Below are positions 59,545-64,000 of a stretch of 64,000 nucleotides of DNA, in pieces. The DNA is from Sorex araneus (Eukaryota; Chordata; Mammalia; Eulipotyphla; Soricidae). Positions within the stretch are counted from its first letter, which is position 1. Every line of letters begins with the position of its first letter. The stretch spans positions 48,587,137 to 48,651,136 of the forward strand of contig NC_073304.1 of NCBI RefSeq assembly GCF_027595985.1, read 5' to 3'. The translations under genes were made by a program, and so were the position numbers. The notes beneath the pieces were generated by a model. That model saw only the letters and a list, made by a program, of their open reading frames with translations, did not search any database and was not told the origin of the DNA.

Positions 59545-59815
59545 ATGCAGTGAAGTGGTTAAAAACATGAAACTTGAAGCAGTCTGCCTGTATTTATTTA
59601 ACCCCTGAGTCTTTCGTTTTTCAGCTGTGTCAACTTGGTTCCAATTCTTGACATCTCTGCTCCTTGGTTTTCCTCACATGTTAAATGGAGGTAATGCTGA
59701 AATTAACCTCCAAAGACTGTTGTGAGGATGAAAGGAATGGTCGACACAAAACCCTTGGAACAGAACTGAATAAATAGAATAAGTAGACAATTAATATCAG
59801 CTAGTGTTTGTGATC
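59545..59815 (+). repeat. MIR, near full length
   Basis: GAAGTGGTTAAAAACATGAA, CAGCTGTGTCAACTTGGTTC, CTCCTTGGTTTTCCTCACAT, GTTAAATGGAGGTAATGCTG and GACTGTTGTGAGGATGAAAG cover head, core and tail of MIR in order. Confidence 0.85.
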
Positions 59816-60219
59816 TGTTAAGTGAAGCTGGTAATTTCAGCCTAGACCCGGAGTTAGATCTTGTTCCTGAGGATGTAACAAGAGAATGAATGTCCAAGAA
59901 ATGTATTCTCTTCTGTAACAAATCCAAGTTGTTTCTTTATAATGATTGTGCATCTATGTAATGAGAATCACACAAAGTGAAAGGACAGCCAAAACTCTTT
60001 TGGCTTGTTCTTTTCACAAATTAGTCCCTTCCCTGGGAATAGAGTCCATCAGCCAAATAACACAGACTACCTTTCATAGAAAGGCCAGGACTAAAGAAAC
60101 TGAGAAGAAAGGAAGGCCCAGGAGACAGAAAATTCTAGCAGGATGTTTGGCAGTCCTTTATAGTTACTCCTGATTTTAAGAAAAGGGAGTCAATACATTC
60201 ATTCTGAGAAAGAGTTCAA

Positions 60220-60400
60220 GCTTTGAGAGCAGAAAAGTTCATTTTTTTCACTCATTTGAGTTTTTGGCACGCTATTTAACCTATCTGCAATCATTTCCTC
60301 ATTTACAAACACCACTCAGTTCCAAGGGTTGTAAGGCAAATTCAATGAGATTGTCTAAAATGTGCCCAGCTCTGACAGGTCTTTAATAATTAATAACTTT
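60220..60400 (+). repeat. MIR
   Basis: CACGCTATTTAACCTATCTG, ATCATTTCCTCATTTACAAA, GGGTTGTAAGGCAAATTCAA and ATGTGCCCAGCTCTGACAGG match the forward MIR core and tail. Confidence 0.65.
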
Positions 60401-60588
60401 TTATATTTAAAGGTCATTCGATAATTTGTATTGGTGCTTCAATACTTCTGTAAATACTGTAGATATAACAGTGAGAACAAGGAAATAGTCTTTAAAATTA
60501 CCTATTTGTTAAATAAAAATACATTTAGTGGAACATTTGTTAAATTTACTATAATCCTCTTGTAGGCTGTATGTTTTTCAACACACGG

Positions 60589-60614
60589 ACACACACACAC
60601 ACACACACACACAC
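60589..60614. repeat. (AC)n microsatellite
   Basis: About 12 AC units, followed by a T-run. Confidence 0.95.
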
Positions 60615-60964
60615 TTTTTTTTGCATTTAGTGAATTTTGCTCCAAGTGAAGAAGTTGGGTGTTTTAACCAGTATTTTTCAAGAGACAGCCAGTATATAGA
60701 AATATAGATAGATATTTTTTATCATAAGAAATTGGATCATGCAGTTGTAGCTGAGAAATCCATTATCTGTCCTTAGCAAAACTAACAAAGGGTAGTACAT
60801 GGGAAGATGAGAGCAAGCACTGTCCAGCTTTGAATTCTACTATTGCATCCTATGTGTAAGAACTTTAAGGAAGATGACTGTGGTCTGTCACTTGTAGAGT
60901 GACTATGGTCATTTCTTGCAGAGAAAGAAAAAGTAAGGAATAGGTGGGGTGAAGAAGCAATAAA

Positions 60965-61810
60965 AACAGTGTTTGTCTTAATTGATGCACTTAGACCATT
61001 GACATTGACGGAGATTACTGTCATGGGTTTTGTGCCATCTTTCTGTAGGGGTTTGTTGTGCTTGTAGGGTTTTTTCTTGTCTTACAGTAGCCCCTTTAGT
61101 CCTACTTTTAAGTTTGGCTTTGAGTCTATGAAGTTCCTGAGCTATTGTTTATCCATGAAATAGTGTATCATTCCTTCAAGTTTCAGTGAGAGTTTAGCCG
61201 GATAAAGTATTCTTGGTGAGGCATTCATTTCATTGAGTTTTTTTACTATATCCCCCCCATTGTCTTCGGAGTTGGAGGACTTGATGATGAAATTTGCATA
61301 TAGGTGGAGCAACATGGAAAGTATCCTGTTAAGTGAAATGAGTCAGAAAGAGAGGGACAGACATAGAAACATTGCACTCATTTGTGAAATATAAAGTAAC
61401 AGAATGGGAGACTAACACCCAAGAACAGCAGAGATAAGTACCAGGATTACTCCACAGCTTAGAAGCCAGACTGGGGGAAAAGGCAACTCAGATAGGGAAG
61501 GCCTAGGCAGTAAAGGGTGATAGGAGGGTCTGCTCGGGATGGGAGAGGCCGGATGAAAGTAGACTATAGACCGAACATGATGGCTACTTAATATCTCTAC
61601 TGCAAACCACAACACCCAAAAAGAGAGAGAGAGCAAAAGGGAATGTCCTGTCACAAAGGCGGGGTGGGATTGGGAGAGTTGGGTGGGGGTGGTAGGAGGG
61701 ATGCTGGGACCATTGGTGGTGGAAAATGGGCACTGGTGGAGGGATGGGTACTCAATCATTTTGTTAGTCTGTAATGGTACCCCACAGTGATTCACTAAAA
61801 AAAAAAAAGC
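60965..61810 (+). mobile_element. Young L1, 5'-inverted, with the ORF1/ORF2 junction in the inverted part
   Basis: 60965-61262, read on the minus strand, gives the C-terminal end of L1 ORF1 (PRILYPAKLSLKLEG, then YFMDKQ with an internal stop and a later TAA). It then gives a short spacer and the start of ORF2 (MTVISVNVNGLSASIKTN). 61263-61810 is the far downstream ORF2 end and 3' UTR in forward orientation (ATGAAATTTGCATATAGGTG, GAGTCAGAAAGAGAGGGACA, CATTGGTGGTGGAAAATGGG, CACAGTGATTCACTAAAAAA). Nearly all of ORF2 is missing between the two. No convincing TSD was found. Confidence 0.87.
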
Positions 61811-61814
61811 TGTG

Positions 61815-62635
61815 GTGGGAATAAAAAAAAAAACAATTTTTGACTCTACTTCCTAAAATGAGAAGCAAGATTTGATGAAAACAAAATGGGCGAATAAACT
61901 TTCAACCTTCTTACTCCCCTGTCTTGAAGATTGAGTAAACCTGAACCTTATCTTAATGAAAGAGTGGGTTGATGCTAAACTTCTAAGGGCTGTTCACTGT
62001 AGGTATCAAATTCCTTCTATGTCAAGTAATTTTTGTTTTTGTAGAGAAAAAGTTTTGCTCTTTTGTGTTTATTGAGTTTGCTGTGATTCAATGCTATATC
62101 AGTAAATGTGAAGAATCCTTTATTTGCAGAATTTTCCATGACTAACTTCAGGCCATCCTGACATCAGGAGATTGATTGACCTTCAAGTTAGGAAGAGAGT
62201 CACTATAAGTCACAAATATAAGTTCCAGTATACCGTTATTTTTTAATTCTTTAGCTTTATTCAGATGGAAGTGTCAGGCTGCAAGTTTTCTAATTATTCT
62301 AAAATGATTTTTTAAATTATTTAAGCCTATAGCTGCTATGAAAAAGAAATGATACAGAAATTGTTAGTATAAAAATCACAAATATATAGCTCAAAATAAT
62401 TTTTGCAAAGTGATTGCATCTGTATAATCAGCTCTAAATCAAGAAATAGAACATTATCAATTTCCTGAAGCATATGCTCTCTTCTTGGTATTAAATCCCC
62501 TGCTATCTCCCAAACTGGTTAAAAGTAACTAGTATCCAGGCTCCTAACAGCATATTAATTTTTCAGAAAGTTTTGAGAATATTTGAGAATATTTTTTAGA
62601 ATATTATGTTCTACAATAGTATTAATATTACTACT
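61815..62635. other. No gene seen
   Basis: A/T-rich intronic DNA. No recognised repeat. Confidence 0.45.
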
Positions 62636-63334
62636 TTATGCCTATAATGCTACTGTACCACGCACACCATCAGAGTGTTAGTATTCTTCCTCCATTGTCC
62701 CATGGTCCCTTCACCCTTCCCCTTTTGGCAGCCTCAGTTCTCAGTTCTGGTGACTGCTTATCAGAATTTTTTTCCACTGTGAATTGTCTGTTTCTTACTT
62801 GCAAATGCTGCAAATTCTTTATACCCCATAAATGACCAAGATCATCTGGTATTTGCCTTTTTCCTTGTGACACACTTCCCTTACATAACATCTTCCAGAT
62901 GCATTCAAGTTGAGGTTATGTATTAGATTTTATTTTTTCTCTCAGCTAAGTAATATACCAATGTATATATATGTTATATTATATATGTATATCACATTTT
63001 TTATATTCTTGGGATAGATGCCCAGTAGTAGAACAACTAGGTCATATGGAACTTTAGTGTTTTAGAAATGTCCTTACCATTTTTCATAAGGACTGAACCA
63101 GATAGCAGTTTAAATGATGTGTGAAGGTTCCATTTCACCACATCCCTAAAAATTGTTTTCAGACTTTTTAATATACGTCATTGACACTGGTATGAGGTGA
63201 TGTCTAATTGTTGTTTTGAGTTGCATTTCCATAAAACTCATAATGAACATTTTTTTCATACGACTATTGGCCATCTATTTATCTTCTTTGAATAAATATC
63301 TGTTCATTTCCTCTCCCACTGGGAGGGAGAAGTT

Positions 63335-63498
63335 GGCCATATTCAAGATTGCCCAGGGCTTACTCGTGGCTTTTGCTCAGGGATCACTCCTGGTAATGCT
63401 CAGGGAACTAGTTACAGTATCAAGGATTGAACCCAAAGTTGGCCACAGGCAAGGCAAATGCTTTACCTTTATACCATCATCCCTCCAGCCTTTCTCTT
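63335..63498 (-). mobile_element. Short SINE
   Basis: GCCCAGGGCTTACTCGTGGC, CAGGGATCACTCCTGGTAAT, AAGGATTGAACCCAAAGTTG, CAAGGCAAATGCTTTACC and CATCCCTCCAGCC; reverse orientation, in the older L1. Confidence 0.92.
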
Positions 63499-63514
63499 GC
63501 CTTAACTGATTGAT

Positions 63515-63660
63515 TTTTGGTTTGAGTCCACACCTGAAAGTGCTCAGGGTGTACTCCTTACTATGCTGAGAGATCATGCCTGGTGGGACTCGGAAGACCG
63601 TATGTAGTTCTGGTGATCCAAACAGGGTCCTCCATACTACCTCCATACTACCTCTCCATC
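63515..63660 (-). mobile_element. Short SINE
   Basis: TTTGAGTCCACACCTGAAAG, TGCTCAGGGTGTACTCCTTA, CATGCCTGGTGGGACTCGG and TACTACCTCTCCATCTC; reverse orientation, just after the previous SINE. CTCCATACTAC is duplicated at its end. Confidence 0.85.
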
Positions 63661-64000
63661 TCTTCCCATTTTCTCAGTGAGTTTTTGTTTTGTTGCCATT
63701 GAGCCTTATGAGTGCTTTTTATGTATATTGGATATTAGCCCTTTGTCAGATATATATTATATGAGTATTTTATCCTTTGGGCCCCCCAGTGGCTTTATTT
63801 TATCATCGTTTTTTCACAATATAGAAATGATTTAATCCGATATAGTCCCATTTGTTTATTTCTGCTTTATTTTCCTTGTAAGTAGGGTCATCTCACTGAA
63901 GACCCCTCTGAAGACAATATTGTTGAGAGTTCTGCCTATGTTTTCCTCGCTATGTTTTATGGCTATAGGTCTCATATCTAGGCCTTTGATAAGAATTAAT

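Larger units (their letters stand above)
62640..64000 (-). repeat. Older L1, 3' UTR into ORF2, runs off the window
   Basis: Reversed L1 order: GTAGTAGAACAACTAGGTCA, AGGTTCCATTTCACCACATC, CACTGGTATGAGGTGATGTC, then after two SINEs TGGATATTAGCCCTTTGTCA and ATAGTCCCATTTGTTTATTT. Interrupted at 63335-63660. The rest lies past the window end. Confidence 0.8.

Overview
The window is a piece of a mammalian nuclear genome dominated by retrotransposon debris, with one recognisable protein-coding exon. The organism is probably a shrew (Soricidae, Sorex-like). The main SINE has a tRNA-like head (GCGATAGCACAGCGGGTAGG followed by a GGGTTCGATTCC B box) and a body ending in GTGACCCAAAAA, which I recognise as the shrew-type SINE. 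That identification is from memory and was not searched. Old mammal-wide repeats (MIR, L2, L1M, MaLR LTR) confirm a placental mammal. Layout: 1-44 kb is intergenic DNA upstream of the gene. It holds a 5'-truncated RTE-clade LINE (468-2283, minus), many SINEs, several young L1 insertions and a few composite elements of unclear type. About 44.4-48.4 kb is a repeat-poor, CpG-rich block with a TATA-less promoter and the first coding exon of TRIM9 (46601-47422, plus), ending at a clean GTGAGT splice donor. From 47423 to the end is inferred TRIM9 intron 1; no exon 2 was seen. It holds more SINEs, MIR/L2 relics, two related LTR-like fragments, another young L1 and an older L1 that runs off the window. 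TRIM9 encodes a neuron-enriched RING/B-box E3 ubiquitin ligase. The exon carries the RING (split by a long insert with a DSGYGS phospho-degron), B-box 1 and B-box 2; the coiled coil, COS, FN3 and SPRY parts must lie in later exons outside the window. The most interesting non-gene signals are these. (1) A long SINE family (tRNA-like head, about 250 bp) whose 3' tail is nearly the same as the 3' end of the RTE LINE in this window, suggesting the LINE mobilises the SINE. (2) Five young L1 insertions with the 5' inversion expected from twin priming, three with target-site duplications (TSDs). (3) A 1.14-kb composite element (36347-37490) with a 19-bp TSD, internal duplications and an L1-like 3' end, plus relatives elsewhere. 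(4) A 50-bp L1 micro-insertion with an 11-bp TSD. No CRISPR, operon, phage or bacterial-type system is present. Repeat boundaries without a TSD are approximate, to about 5-30 bp.
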